Assembly (NCBI GenBank): GCA_050084515.1
Contig: CM114274.1
Span: 41,416,001 to 41,480,000 of the forward strand
From: Blasia pusilla
Lineage: Eukaryota; Marchantiophyta; Marchantiopsida; Blasiales
Reading direction: 5' to 3'
Length of the DNA stretch: 64,000 bases
Below, piece by piece: positions 10,401 to 22,900 of this stretch; positions within the stretch are counted from its first letter, which is position 1, and every line of letters begins with the position of its first letter. The notes beneath the pieces are model-generated. The model had not been told where the DNA came from and did no database searches. It saw only the letters and a list, made by a program, of their open reading frames with translations. A program made the translations under genes and the position numbers.

Positions 10401-12040
10401 CAAGAACTCAAAAGAGAGGAGAGTAATCTATGCTCCAATGATCTTTTGATCAAAATTCAGAAGATCGTCTACTCACACAAGAAGAATCTTCATAACCGTC
10501 CAAACAAAAGATGTGAAGAGAAGAGTAAACTCTCGGTCCACCAAATTTCAGAAAGAAGATCTAGCTCTAGTGAGGTGCACTGGATCCATGTTCTTTCTAA
10601 AGCTATTTCTCTAATTTCATATGCCAAATATGAAAGTCATTGCAAATATCTTGCCTATCTCGATTGATTCCATTTTACGAACATTTATCCAAATCTTAGG
10701 TCATTCGGGCAGATTTGAACTACATAGGTCATCTCATACTATACTAGATAGAAGGTAAGGCATCATTAGTTTGTATCCATATGTAGATTCAACTTTTGGG
10801 TGCTCAAAGGGGTAAAGGACTGCATATGCCACTCAAATATGTAAAAAATCCTACAACACCTTTTGGATGATGTGATGGACTCAACTCCTCATAAGATGGT
10901 AGTGTAGTATGGAATTTTGACCGTTGGAATTACGATATTTTCCTTCTATTTAATTCATTTTGGAATAAGGTGGAAATCACGTAATAATATCACCAATTTG
11001 ACATACTTTTTTAATAATACCTACTTGGTGCAAAATAGTTTGGGACAAGCGGGGTAGTTCCCAAGTATAGTTTGATATATAATACCAGATTTTCAAAATA
11101 TTCCCTCCAAGAACACTTTATGGTATGGAATATTATTTGGAACTTTGGTGGAATGGTGATACTCTCAATTTAGAGCAAATTTATTTTCCTTTAAACCTTC
11201 ATGTACAGCCCATGTAAGTGCATGAATAGATGGCCATTGCAAATCAACCTCGTCTTGTGTGATGGTTTTCGTATTATTCACCTTTGGGAATGCCGAAATA
11301 GTAGGTGAGAGTGGAGATAACTTGTCTTTTATGCCTTCAACTTCATTTGGATCAATGAAACGGTTCAACTCCTACACGAGGTTCTTAGTACATCACTATC
11401 TTTATTCACACATATGTACTATTTTAATAAGAGGGGAAGATTAATGTAGGGAACTTTATAAGCGCACAACTCCTGAAAGAGTTTCCTAGTAGAGTTTCGA
11501 GGTACTTGGTGGGTTAAGAATTAGTTTTGAACTTCTCACATGTTATTTGAGATCTCTTAATTTGCATTGATTTATCTTACACCGAACTACTTTTAAATCT
11601 GAATAAAACACTACATATGAAGAGAAATCACTCGATGAAGACTTAAAACTACTTGGGATTAATGAGCTCATAGATATCGACTTTTTCACTAAACATTCAT
11701 TAAGAATTGAAGTACTAAATTTTCATTTACGCTTGAATGGAAACTTACAATAAAGTTCAGAACTTGACGTCTTTAGATTGCGACCGACGGGTAGACGGTA
11801 ACTTCAAGTCTTCGGTTTTCGACTTCCACTACTATATCATGTAGATTCAAGCTATCTGTTTTCTCTGAGACTGAAAATAACAAGGAGCTTAAAGTCACGA
11901 GTTTTCGACTTCCACCTTCAGTCAACGTTCAACGCAAAGAAGTACAGTATTTGAGAAGAGAAGTGTTGTTTTGCACCGCACAAAATGAAGCTCTGGATAT
12001 GAGGGAGCTCCAACGCAAAGGATGCGAGGCGAGTAGCGGT
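10401..12040. other. AT-rich intergenic, no gene seen
   Basis: No coding stretch recognised. Near 11,790-11,930 a (t)tttcgacttccac block occurs twice about 100 bp apart. Confidence 0.55.
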
Positions 12041-12850
12041 GACTTCCATGTCTTTGGATTCTGAGAATGGAGAAAGTACTGGTGCCCACTCATTTCCCCA
12101 ATAACATCATGAACGCAAGGGATATTATAACGCCCTCCATAGCTCGAAAACCGACTTTGGTTTGGATAGCGTGCTAAGAATCAGTATGTGGAGAGCGACT
12201 GCGTCTCGTGGATGTAATGAATGTTGAATCTGGGAATGGTGAAATGAGTGGCGCTCACTTGCACGAAACATTTATTCCCTCCATAGCTTGAGACGCCTCT
12301 TCGGATAGGGTTTGAAGAAACTATGGAGAGTAACAGTGTCTCCCAGATGTGAGAACGGTGAGATGAGTGTTGTTCACTTCCCCGACAACAAATGCATGCC
12401 CTCCATAGCTTGAGACGCCACTTTGGATAGGGGTTGAAGAAACTATGGAGTGTCATACTGTGTCCCAGATCTGATGAATGGTTAGATCTAGGAATGGTGA
12501 AATGAGTGCCACTCACTTCTACGAAAAACTGAAGCCATCCATAGCTTGAGACGCCAGTTTCAATAGCGTGAAGAAACTGTGGAGAGTAACACTATCTCCC
12601 ATGTTATGTGTGCCGCATGTAATGAATATTGAATCCGGGAATGGTAGAATGAGCGGTGCTCAAGTCTATGGCATGCCCAAGTCCTCCATAACTTCAGAGG
12701 CGCTGGGGAGTGGAGGATAGGGGCGTCTACAGTATCCACCTGATCTGGGAACGGTGCAATTACGAACCGCCCTCACTTCGTCTTCCACCACGCACACATC
12801 CACTCCATAGCTTGAGAGTCCGCGCAGCATAGCTTCGAGAGAAGCTGTGG
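12040..12850 (-). repeat. 120-146-bp tandem array between members 3 and 4
   Basis: The block ccatagcttgaga (plus strand) recurs at about 12137, 12281, 12403, 12539, 12685 and 12805, spacing 144, 122, 136, 146, 120. Units share ggaatggtgaaatgag and gaagaaactatggagagtaac. Read on the minus strand, most units contain a short Ser-Ser-Tyr-Gly-bearing frame; see the candidate relic at the high-coordinate end. Confidence 0.85.
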
Positions 12851-12890
12851 CGAGCAGCATCAGCAGCTTCCCCAAGATGGGTTGAATCCG
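12690..12890 (-). pseudogene. Possible relic of a subfamily A gene
   Basis: In a GC-richer patch the minus strand encodes a hydrophobic stretch (KLLMLLATASLEAML), then GLSSYGVDVC and a second Cys eleven residues on. The order, hydrophobic leader then (I/L)SSY-x-x-x-C, is like the start of the intact genes (MDISSYLNPDC). The later conserved CK(I/V)E block is missing, so this would be a 5' fragment. The neighbouring 120-146-bp units repeat the SSYG part. Similarity is weak and could be chance. Confidence 0.2.
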
Positions 12891-14172
12891 AGCACGCACG
12901 GTCGCATGAGCGGCGTTCTCTCCCAAGCTCCACATCCCCAGCGCCTTCTACGGTGCGCACTCCAACTAGTCGCTGCACTATCTCTCGCATAGATTCTATC
13001 CCGCATAGAATCCAGAAGGCCCCATTTCCAATTTCCCGAAACCCCCACATAAAACTACCACAAACTGCGTTCCGGGACGGTTTCTCCCCGGAACTGGTAC
13101 TTATTTGGTATACCCGCAATACCGTCCGTTGATTACCGTTAGTGAAGAGTTTCTGCGGCTCCGTCTGGCTACAAAGGTGAAGAAACCGCTCCAAGATCCG
13201 TTACTTTTTTTCCCGGAACCGATAATTTTACTGTATTTATACCCTCAGATTTTTTCTTGAGGTTTTCTGGATTCCATCCGGCTGTTTGGTACAGACTACA
13301 ACCAAACTACTTCTTTTAAGTGCGTTTTCTACTGTCGATTCAGAAATAGAAGCGAAAATTTTCGATCTCAACCGGAACGTATAGAGTATATTCGGATACT
13401 TGTCTGCCCGACATGAACCGCGAGAGAACCATGATAGGAGAGAATCTGACCGGACTCGCAAAATACTACCCTTTGCGTGAACAACTACACGTGACATACA
13501 GGAGAGTTGCAAATGATATATATATATGCACAATGGAAATTCTGTCGAATTGGACAGGAACAATAAATCGGTTCCATGTATTACTTAAACGCACGGGATT
13601 GATGGTGCTTTACACAGATCCTAAAAAATCTTGAAACTAAATTTTGTTGCTGCGGTTGTAGATATTTTCTGACTCTATCCGATTACCAAGGTTATTCTTC
13701 TTCGATTATTAAGAAACCTAATATTCGACCAGAACATTGGAAAGGAGAAGTGCCCTGCGGTGAGGTGGAAATCTCTCTTCCCTCCACTAAGGAAAAGGGA
13801 TTAGTCCTAGAACGACAGAAAACTGAAGAATGATCCCCAAAGAAAACTCCGTCAACGAAAATGGATCCTATCCCTCCTATAGGGAATCTTTATTGCAAGA
13901 GTTCCTTCCGCCGCGAGTTTTGAGTTTTGACATGTGCCATATCCAAGCCTCCGTGTAAAAGTCCGTAATTGAGTGAGAATTCCCAGCGGAAGGAAAGTCT
14001 CTTGATCGAAGGGAAATAGTCCGACGGAGGGAAGTTGGTTCCGTCCCAAGTCGATGTGGAACCATCTCTAACGCAATAGCAAGTCGTAAAGGAACTCCAC
14101 ACATTTAATAAAGCCGCCAAAAAAAGGTTTGCTCCCGCCGTGAGCAAAACACGTACAACTCATAAAGGAGAA
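12891..14172. other. Intergenic, no gene seen
   Basis: Several short frames but none with family features or codon regularity; no strong repeat. Confidence 0.5.
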
Positions 14173-14523
14173 CTAGAGGCTACAAGAAGACGTGAACCAT
14201 TTAGCGGACTTGACGATGTCGCCGCTCGTGAGACAGTCGCGCGGACTGGGGTTGAGAGTGGAGAAAACGCTGTGGACGCACGCGTTGTCCGTGTACGTGG
14301 TGACTTTGCAGGCGGAGCTCGACAGCTCCAGCGATGCGGCGGGCTGGAAAGACACGCATTTGCCCGAAGGTACGTTCTTCTGAGTGTTGCGTGTCGGCGT
14401 GCAGTCCGTGTTCTTGAACGCCGTGATGTCCATGGCCCCCGCCACCCCCAGTAGGAGCAGAGCCTGAGCCGCGAGTAGGATGAGGAGAACCTCCTTCTTC
14501 TTCATCGTCACGATGAGCTCCAT
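14173..14523 (-). CDS. Secreted six-cysteine protein, subfamily A, member 4
   Basis: Complete intronless gene, 116 residues from the ATG ending at 14523 (110 if translation starts at Met7, position 14505). The frame is open to 14928, but a TATA box at 14697-14704 makes that extension mostly promoter and leader. Residues 1-30 form a signal peptide ending Ala-Gly-Ala. The mature chain begins MDITAFKNTDC. Cysteines at 41, 56, 72, 82, 97 and 114 give X14, X15, X9, X14, X16. Its mature part is closest to member 5 (shared GKCVSFQPA and TSGDIV/SSGDIV blocks), suggesting recent duplication. It ends with Ser-Leu after the last Cys. Confidence 0.85.
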   Translation of the reverse strand: MELIVTMKKKEVLLILLAAQALLLLGVAGAMDITAFKNTDCTPTRNTQKNVPSGKCVSFQPAASLELSSSACKVTTYTDNACVHSVFSTLNPSPRDCLTSGDIVKSAKWFTSSCSL

Positions 14524-14696
14524 CGGATGGCGCACACGGGTCGAGCTCACTGATTCTCCGTCGATGGAAGCTCTAGCGGGATTGATCGGACGGAGCCCAA
14601 GAATGCCACTAGAGAATCGCCCTCTTCGCTCGATAGAGACGCGCATTCTGCAACTGCGTCCAAAGCTTCGCGCTTTAGTGTGGGAAAGGATGCGTG

Positions 14697-14704
14697 TATA
14701 TATA
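14697..14704 (-). promoter_or_regulatory. TATA box of member 4
   Basis: Minus-strand AAATATATATACAC, about 175 bp upstream of the start codon, inside GC-rich DNA where such a stretch stands out. Confidence 0.5.
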
Positions 14705-14929
14705 TTTCTCGCGTCTCCCGCCTCGATCTCGACGTATGTCTTCTGGGTGAACTGGAAGTAATTGTCGAGTTCAAATGTCCTGTCTTGAACTCTTCTCTGC
14801 ACATATGGAGAGCTTGGGTTGGAATGCTCCGGTCGGTGCATGAACGGATTGAATTGGACCCATTCAATGGACGGAACGGACATGCCTCTGCTGAATAGGC
14901 ATCTGAGAAACGGACGGTCTATACTCACA

Positions 14930-16171
14930 GATCCTCTCTTCGGATAGAGAAGTGAACCTGAGGACTGTAACCCGTGGAAACTCTAGTCCTCGAGCAAAAC
15001 GCACGGACTGTTTTCTTTCTTCCGAAGAAATGCCGGAAAGTCAGGAAACTCCCGTAATCAACGGACGGCCACAAACGACAGCGCTCAATGGACTTGCAAA
15101 CACTATCTGAAAATATACAGGTAACGTAATCAATGAGAGACCAATCCCCTCCACCGTTCAATGAATGAACACACAGAAAAATACAGAGGGCAATAGTCCG
15201 ATTTAATCTCTAATTTCTCATCTATGGCCATGAGCGCCCACTCAAGTTGGCTTCCAATTTTCTATAATAGAACCTACAACGTACAGACTATAGGCTCACT
15301 GGAAGCCCAAATTGATGGTGCAGTGGAGCCCATGAAGGCTACTATTTATATTTTTGGTATCCCAAAAATATAAATAGTATCCCGAGTAGTTCCTTAGATG
15401 CCCATTGTGGATAGTAATCCATAATCTAAGGTGAGACATAAACCAGTGCGGCCCGGTTTTGAGTTTTATAAACCTTTTGGAGGTTTGGAAACGGCCTGGT
15501 TAATGACATCATTAGTGCTAACGCGGTGGGCATTGACAGTGAATAATCGTAATACCGTCATGATAATGCTATTGTAGGGGCCGTAATGAGGGCCCTTTCC
15601 TAGGAAGAAAGTCTTCCATTTATGTCTCACACTCCAGAAAGAGTAGGCTATTTATAGAGTATCCCATTTATTTTGGTGCAGCCATTAGCTTCATGAAAAT
15701 ATTCCTTTCATCTCCCGATCTAGTAGGTGTCCATGTTTGAATCGCTTCAAAATTTACAATCAGAATATTTCAGGTATATTTTTCATATGTAAATGAATGC
15801 ACATATTTCTTTACATCCTTATAAATTCTTTTTTACTATCCTCCTTATTTGTGACATCTAGTTTCAATTTCCCATTAAAAATTTGCTTTTAACTAAAAGT
15901 AGAAATAGGCCTCACAAATTCTTACACAACCGGCAAATAGACCTAAAGTCAAGAGTCTGTTCTTTGCAAATATACTTGGTCCATTCAAATTACTAAATAC
16001 TCACGTTGTCCTTATTCCTTACTACTGTTAAAGCGAAAATTTAGGGGGAATGCATCTGAATGCTCTTCTTTTCAAAATTCCAAATAAAAATAGCATCATA
16101 AAACACTTGGGAGTAGCATCTTCAATTTTTTCGAATACTCTTCATTTATTTTGTGTGTTAAAAATCCTGTG
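14930..16171. other. Intergenic with one perfect hairpin
   Basis: No gene recognised. Contains the hairpin listed at 15340-15379; otherwise unstructured AT-rich DNA. Confidence 0.55.
15340..15379. repeat. Perfect 18-bp hairpin
   Basis: Arms 15340-15357 and 15362-15379 are exact complements (tactatttatatttttgg) with a 4-nt loop. A candidate foldback remnant. Confidence 0.8.
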
Positions 16172-16450
16172 AGGCTCCCAAAGATGCATCGGTTTTGCTT
16201 ATAAATGGCTTGATTAATCCGGGAGTATGTGTACTAAGCTTTCAGATGCTCGTGAGATCCTGCCCAGCTCCCAAAAATACATCACACTGGCTTGTTAGTG
16301 GCTTAATTAATCCGGGGAGAGTATACTCAGCTTTCAGGTCCTCTTGTGATCATATCTAGCTACCAAAAATTCACCACACTGGCCAGAAAGTGGCTTGATT
16401 CCTCCGGGTAAGTGGCTTACCTAATCTGGGAAAGTAAAGGTAAGAAATTG
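16172..16450. repeat. 93-bp tandem repeat, about 2.7 copies
   Basis: The block gct(c/a)cca recurs at 16174, 16267 and 16359. Units share catc(a)-actgg, ggctt-attaatccggg and ctttcag. Non-coding. Confidence 0.8.
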
Positions 16451-18100
16451 GCTCAAAATTAGCCCACTCTGGAAATGTGTATGCTCATCTTTGAGCTGCA
16501 CCTTCAATCGTACCCATTCGTTTGATATACCCTATACAGCTGAAAAGTATTTCTTCGGCTTAATCCTTATCCATTATCTAGGAAGTATAGGAGAATTGAG
16601 GCAGGCCAAGCATATCTCAAAGATGCATAACCATTGCATTTTCTTTCCACCCGCACCGAGTAGCACGAAATAATTCCTTGAGTATCTGGACACTATCCAC
16701 CTTGCAATACTCCATGCTTTAACTAAATTGTTTCAATACCATTGTCCATGTTGAAAGAAAAAAAAATTATACACCCTCTTTAAATAATGCCGAATATTAG
16801 TTACATTGTGTCGATACCTCTTGGAAAATAACAAATTTTGTTTCAAAGGTGGAGTATTAGGGTACTACAAACTCATATCTTCAACACATTTCTATCCTTT
16901 GCCTTGTGGAGAAGAGGCACCCGTTCCCAAATTCAATCACTAGGGTGATGAAATATGGATAACGTACATGTTACACCAAACTTGCTGGTAAACGTAGATG
17001 TATCCTTTCACTTAGCTCATAATTGATACCCATAGATAGGGGTGAAAATTGAGAGAGGAGATGAAGTTTTATGCCAAATGAAAACCATAACTATACCTAA
17101 ACGACAGTGTAAACTCACAAATACCTAGAAAAATGTTTTGATTCCACAAAGAAGGGTGAGTTTGAAAGATGTCGACATAAGAAATAAATACAACTCGAAA
17201 TACTTTGCTGATTTAAATCCTTCATACTTGTAATTTTCGTTGGGGAAGAAAATTCTCATGCTTCATGTCCTTTCACACTTCAAGGCATAAAGCACTACTC
17301 ACATTGGATATGAGGAATTGAGGAGATTTGCCATGGATGGCTACAGCTTACTTTAGGTATGAAAGTCATTACCCACTTGAGAAAAGTTGAAAGGATTTTT
17401 AAAGTAAAGAATATACTTTGGAAATTCTATTGAAATGATGTCACTTTAATATTGCATGTCCACAACTTAAAACTTTAATATTCTACGCAAACAAACAACA
17501 TACAATTTTAAACTCCCACAAACATGTACTACCGACTATTTGGAGGATGGAAAATTATACTCATAACTAAACTACAAGTTTCTCATACCAATCCAACACT
17601 CCAATCAAACAAATTCGAGGCTGGAAAAAAACGAGCAACTTGAGCTCCAGCTCGCTCGCTCAGCTCAAGCTCAGCTTCGCTGGAAAGCGAACGATGACTC
17701 TTTCTGGTTAAATAATTGAAAAACCTTCAAAACAATGCAGACTCTCCGTCATTCGAGAGCACCTCTTCACTTATCCAACACTCGCACGCCTCCGCCAAAC
17801 GATGGAGCTCATACAATCTATTGCCCCAGCTTATACACATCATCAGCTGTGGATTCAGCGCCCCGCTTACTCCAGCCGATTTCAATTCAGTTCAGTGAAG
17901 GCCAGCCGCCATCGCCCAAAACAAGGTGCAGAGACTGCACTCATTAAGCAGTGCCTGCCTTGTGACGATAGAGAGAGAGGAAGAAGTGAAGAAGGCACGA
18001 TATGAGATGAGATGATGGAGACACTAGTGTAATTGCCGACCATACAAGGTGTTGGTGCGGAGCTTGAGCCAGAGAGAGAGATCGATCACGAGGATGCTTG
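16451..18100. other. AT-rich intergenic, no gene seen
   Basis: No recognised gene. GC content rises from about 17,640, approaching the 3' side of member 5. Confidence 0.5.
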
Positions 18101-18109
18101 AAGCCAGAT

Positions 18110-18433
18110 TCAACACGGAGCGGGGTACCATTTAACGCCAGTGACTATGTCACCGCTGGAGATGCATTCGTATTTCCCAGGACGGGCCAACTCATAAACC
18201 CGCCTCATGCAATTCTCGTCAGTGAAAGTCTCGATTTTGCAAGCGGTTGCGGAAAATGTGAGCGACGTAGCAGGCTGGAACGACACGCACTTCCCCGCTG
18301 GCACCGAGGGCTGAGTGTTGGGCGTAGGCTCACAATTCTTGTTCAAATACGTCGTTATATCCATAGCCTCGGCCACGCCCACCAAAGCGACCGCCAGGAC
18401 TAAAAGTAGGATCTGCTGCTTCACCATCACCAT
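18110..18433 (-). CDS. Secreted six-cysteine protein, subfamily A, member 5
   Basis: Complete intronless gene, 107 residues from the ATG ending at 18433; Met3 is an alternative start. Signal peptide residues 1-23 (QQILLLVLAVALVGVAEA core) lead to the mature chain MDITTYLNKNC. Cysteines at 34, 49, 65, 75, 90 and 107 (last residue) give X14, X15, X9, X14, X16. Conserved blocks are GKCVSFQPATSL, ACKIETFTD and GVKW. A TATA box lies about 130 bp upstream, consistent with a short leader. It is the last of four same-strand members; its 5' side faces a degenerate repeat array at 18.96-19.9 kb. Confidence 0.87.
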   Translation of the reverse strand: MVMVKQQILLLVLAVALVGVAEAMDITTYLNKNCEPTPNTQPSVPAGKCVSFQPATSLTFSATACKIETFTDENCMRRVYELARPGKYECISSGDIVTGVKWYPAPC

Positions 18434-18560
18434 TCTGCTGCTCGAGCTACCTCTCCCAGCTAAGCTAGCACTATCTCTTACGCCACTGAGCTAGCTCGCT
18501 GGCATTTCAACACAAGGTAACCAAGATCTCTTTTCACAGAGCTCAAATCCCATCTCAGTC

Positions 18561-18568
18561 CATTTATA
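18561..18568 (-). promoter_or_regulatory. TATA box of member 5
   Basis: Minus-strand CTATAAATGG; TATAAATG covers these positions, about 130 bp upstream of the start codon. Confidence 0.55.
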
Positions 18569-18959
18569 GCTCGGATCCTTCGAAGTTTATTGTGGAGGTG
18601 CGGAAATAAAAACTCGGGGTCAGATATCGAATCTGCTGTGTTGTGTGGTATGTTGTCACGCTCTATTCGAAACTGGACCCATCGCATATGGAGATATGTA
18701 TTGCGCAGACCTGGGCAGGAGGGGTGTGGTAATTCAGTGACAAGCTAAGCAAGTCAATCCAAACAATTGGTGGAGGAAAAAATGTGGAAGTAGAGCGCTT
18801 TAATTTAGTGGCGCTTATGATATCATAAGGAGTGAATTATAGGACAACGGTCCGCTGTTTCCTACCACAGATCAGATGATCTGCTGAAACAAAACTGACA
18901 TGACAAACAAGCAAGCGAACAAAAAGGCATTTCCCAAAAGAGTTGACTTTGACCCCACG

Positions 18960-19900
18960 ATGAAATCCGTTAGGTGGTACATATTGTGGTCTCGGCATCA
19001 TGTAGAGTTCTCCAGCTAGGTCTGGGTCTCGATGCCTAGTACTTTTCCAGTTGGTACGAATCTGGATTTTAGCATCATGTGAGAACCATGAATGCTTTTC
19101 TAGTTTGGTACAAATCTTGGTTTGAGCGGTGCCTACGTACCAGTTCATACTATTATATACATATTGTGGTTTCAGCATCATGTAGAGTCCATCAGAGAGA
19201 GTTCTGCAGCTGGGTAGAGGTCTCGGTTTGAGCATCATGGTGGATCCATGATTTCTTGTGCAGTTTGGAACGAATGTCGGTTTGAGCATGGCATGGAGAC
19301 CATCAACATTCGCCCAGTTTGGTCTCGATTTAAGCATCATTTGGGGTGCATAAAAATTTTATGAAAAAATTACAGCCTAGTACAAAACTGCGTTGAAGCA
19401 TCATCTAGGGTGCCAAATACTTTCTTTAGCTGGGTATTAATCTCCCTTTAAGGGTGCCCCAATACTTCTACAGCCTGGTAAAAATCTCGGTTTAGACATC
19501 ATCTAGGCTTCCACAAATACTTGTTAAGCTTGGTTTAAATTTTACCTCTTTAATACATAAAAACTTGCCCATTTGGGCATGAATCATTGTTTGACCATCA
19601 TGTAGGGCCCATAAATAGTTTGGTACAAATATTGGACATGAAACTTACTCCATAACTACTTGTCAAATGGAATAAGCTTGCTTTTAGCATTATCCAGGAG
19701 CATATATAATTGTCGAGTTGGGCTTTCAATATCATACGGGTAAGAATGGGTGCAGAAATACTTTTCAATTATGTCAGAAATGTTGGTTTTAACCGCATAA
19801 TCTTTGGGGTTCATAAATAGTTTGATATAGGGTCTATAAATACTTGCACCATTTTGTACAAATCTTGGGGCCATCACCATCTTGGTAAGAATAGGGGCTT
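18960..19900. repeat. Degenerate 50-76-bp array 5' of member 5
   Basis: The block gcatcatg/acatcatc recurs near 18995, 19071, 19174, 19231, 19284, 19333, 19397, 19497 and 19597, with cagttTGGTaCaaatct and ccataaatact-like blocks between. Units shorten and diverge away from the gene. Confidence 0.75.
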
Positions 19901-22900
19901 CAATGTTTCTAAATATATCTAAATCGAGATCCCATTTTTGGAAAGACTAGCCTACCCTCCAGGACATTTTATCTGCCATGTTAATTGAGGAGATAAGGCC
20001 ATGTAAGATATACATCGCATGAATATAAATGAATAGAGGCATTCAGGTTTCATGGATGAATTTTTGAACTCTTATTCATAGGTAATCAGGAATTTAGAAA
20101 TCTGCATAAGTGTAATAACGGAGAATACATGGAGTTTAGCCCTAATCATAGAAGTGGTATCTTAGTTGGACAAATGCTTAATTTCACCCACTTGATGCAT
20201 ACAAGCATCTAAGGACTTAGCCTACTTAAAATATGAGACTTGGAAGTATGATAATCATGGAAAATGGGATTAGAGATTATTCTTGTTAACAAAACTCTAT
20301 CGATGAGTGGAATTTTCTAAGGAAAGTTTCTTAGAATCAATGGAATGAGATTTTAGGCCGGGAGTCTATTTTTATGAACTGAATTCAACCCCAAGAAAAT
20401 AAGAGCGTCCTTGTTCAAGACTTACTTCGATGGAATAGATTTTTATTTCAGCATAACTCCTTCTTATCGATAAGATTTTAAAACCAGTGTTGATTTCTAG
20501 CATAATATGAGTATTAATACTCTTCAACTTGTTAACTAGTTAAAAACATGCCCAATGCTCATGAAGACCATTTCTTCTCTTATTAAGAACGTGCAAAAAA
20601 GATTCTCACTAAAGGAGTAGTATTTCAATATTTAGAAGCCCAACAAATAATATAGCAAGGGTGGATAGAGAATCATACATCACTCCAAAAAAGAATATGC
20701 TCTCTCAAGCTCACTAGCTTCCAACCTATAGTATATGTTTGAAAGAAATAGTGCTATCATGTGAAGATAACATGTGAAAATTGAATATGCCGTAGTGAGG
20801 TAACTTTAGGAAGTAGAATAGTGTTCTTGTCATTTTGACTTGAGCACCATGCTCATGGCACTGTAAGTCAAAAACACTATTGGAAGTCAATTTTAGTCAA
20901 GTCAATAATTTTATTGACTTAAAGTAACAAATCCCTTAGTAAATGTTATTCTTGGAGCTCTTGGAAATAATGGAGGAATAGTTCAAGATAATCAGAATTT
21001 TTTTTTCACAAATGTATGGATATAATTAATGTCCAAAAGGAAGATGAAGAACTAAGCACTCATAGGGAGGACATATAATAAATACTTTTTTAATTCAAGG
21101 TTCATGAAATTAAAAAACTAGTATAGATGAGATGTTTGTTTCAAATAAAGTTCTCGTGGCAAGAAGTGGGTGTTTTTTTATACCATTACAAATATGAGAA
21201 ACGGGGAGAGAGGAAGCTTAGAGATCTTTCACATCTACTACCCAAATCGTACCATTTGACTTAGTTTGGCCTTCCAAATCATTATATATGAAGCATTTTT
21301 GTGTAAGATTCATATTTTTCCTCCGTATTAATAATATCAAAAATTTTACCAAGTGAATTAATTTTTCAAATTTTGGACATAATAATCTAAACTTCGAATT
21401 TATTTTTTCTATTTTCTTGTGATGGAACACTTTAGGGTGGCAGTATGGAGATTCCTCTTAAAAAAACAGAAAAAGAACTAATTGATTGTGTTCGTCGCTA
21501 AGGACATGGCTTCTAAGTGGGGTTTGACTAGTTGGTGGATTTTTCTATTTAATGATCTTACAAGAGTTGTTGGAAAAAACCGATGAACATAAGAGACAAG
21601 TTAGGTGTAATCTTTATAGTTGAGGCCTTCTTGGGGTCACTTTTCCTTTGCCCCTAAGTGGCCCCGTTTTACTTTTCATATTCCCACTTTTTAACACTTT
21701 ATTCCATCGGTAAATTCTCCCTTGGAATCTCTCTCCTAGAAAAAAATATAAGGAGAAATAAGTTATTTTAGCCAATTTCAGAAATTAGAAAGTACATGAG
21801 GTGGAAAGGGTACAATTTTTATAAATTACGGCTGCTCCTTAAAAAAGTCCTTATGCCATAGAGGTAGGTGAATAGTACATAGAACATCCTTCACCCACCC
21901 ATTATTTTGTATTGTAATTAAGGTTGTTGGTAAAAGTTTTATTTTTATTAATTTTTTTTCTTATGAAGTATAACGACCTCCTTTTCATGTATTATTCCTC
22001 ACAATTCCTCGATTTCATTAGTCCATCATGTACACCATTTCCAAGTGTATTCTAGGACATATGGATTCCAAGCTTGGGATTTAGAGCAATTTTTTTAGTT
22101 GGATTCTCGCCATGTGAGCTATAGAGTACTTTTAGTTTGTTCGTTGACTTACTGTTCTAGTAATATAACCTTTGTATTTTTATCTTTATGGCCCTTTCCC
22201 ATGGATTTCAACTTTCTTTAATGCACAAGTAGTCTCTACCCTCAAAATGTGTGCCCACTTCATTGCATTTTAGAGTGCCTTTTTCTCTTTTGTGTCTCTT
22301 TTGGGCCCTATTTATTTATCTAAGATACTTTTTGCACCTCAACTAGAGGAAAAGTGGACAAAATTTAAAAATAAGTCAATCCTTTTTGGAACTTACTCCC
22401 TTTCTAAAATCCTTTTCAGCACCTATACCATGATTTAAATAAGAAATTATGTCGCCTTCTGAGAAAAGGTATATCTTCGGTTTGTCAATAACTAATTCAA
22501 CACTAACTTCTACTTTGGGAAAAAAAAGGAAGCAACATTTGATTCTATATTTTTTGAAAAATATTCATGAGAAAAGTAACATGAACTTTAGTTTTAACTT
22601 TAACTCTTTTACACTATTATTGTTTTCTATAAGTTAGAGTGGAGATGTGAAGACATGCAATAGCCTAGTATTTTAGCTGTGGTTCGTGGATGGGGCAGCT
22701 TCTTTTCTATACAAATACACCATTAGTAAGGCCATTCTCAGCAAAAAAAAATGAGTTCTAATTTCAAGCCAAATGGAGAGTATATCTTCAGAAAATTAGA
22801 CAACTCTTTTACTTCATGGAAATTTTTTTGCTTTGATGTAAGTGGAGTTTCATATTGGCATGGAATATTTCCCAATTCGGAGATTTTTCATTAAGGTCAT

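Noticed and set aside
14524-14928. 405-nt in-frame extension upstream of member 4
   Set aside because: It begins with GTG, lacks family features, and contains the TATA box at 14697-14704; it is promoter and leader that happens to stay open.
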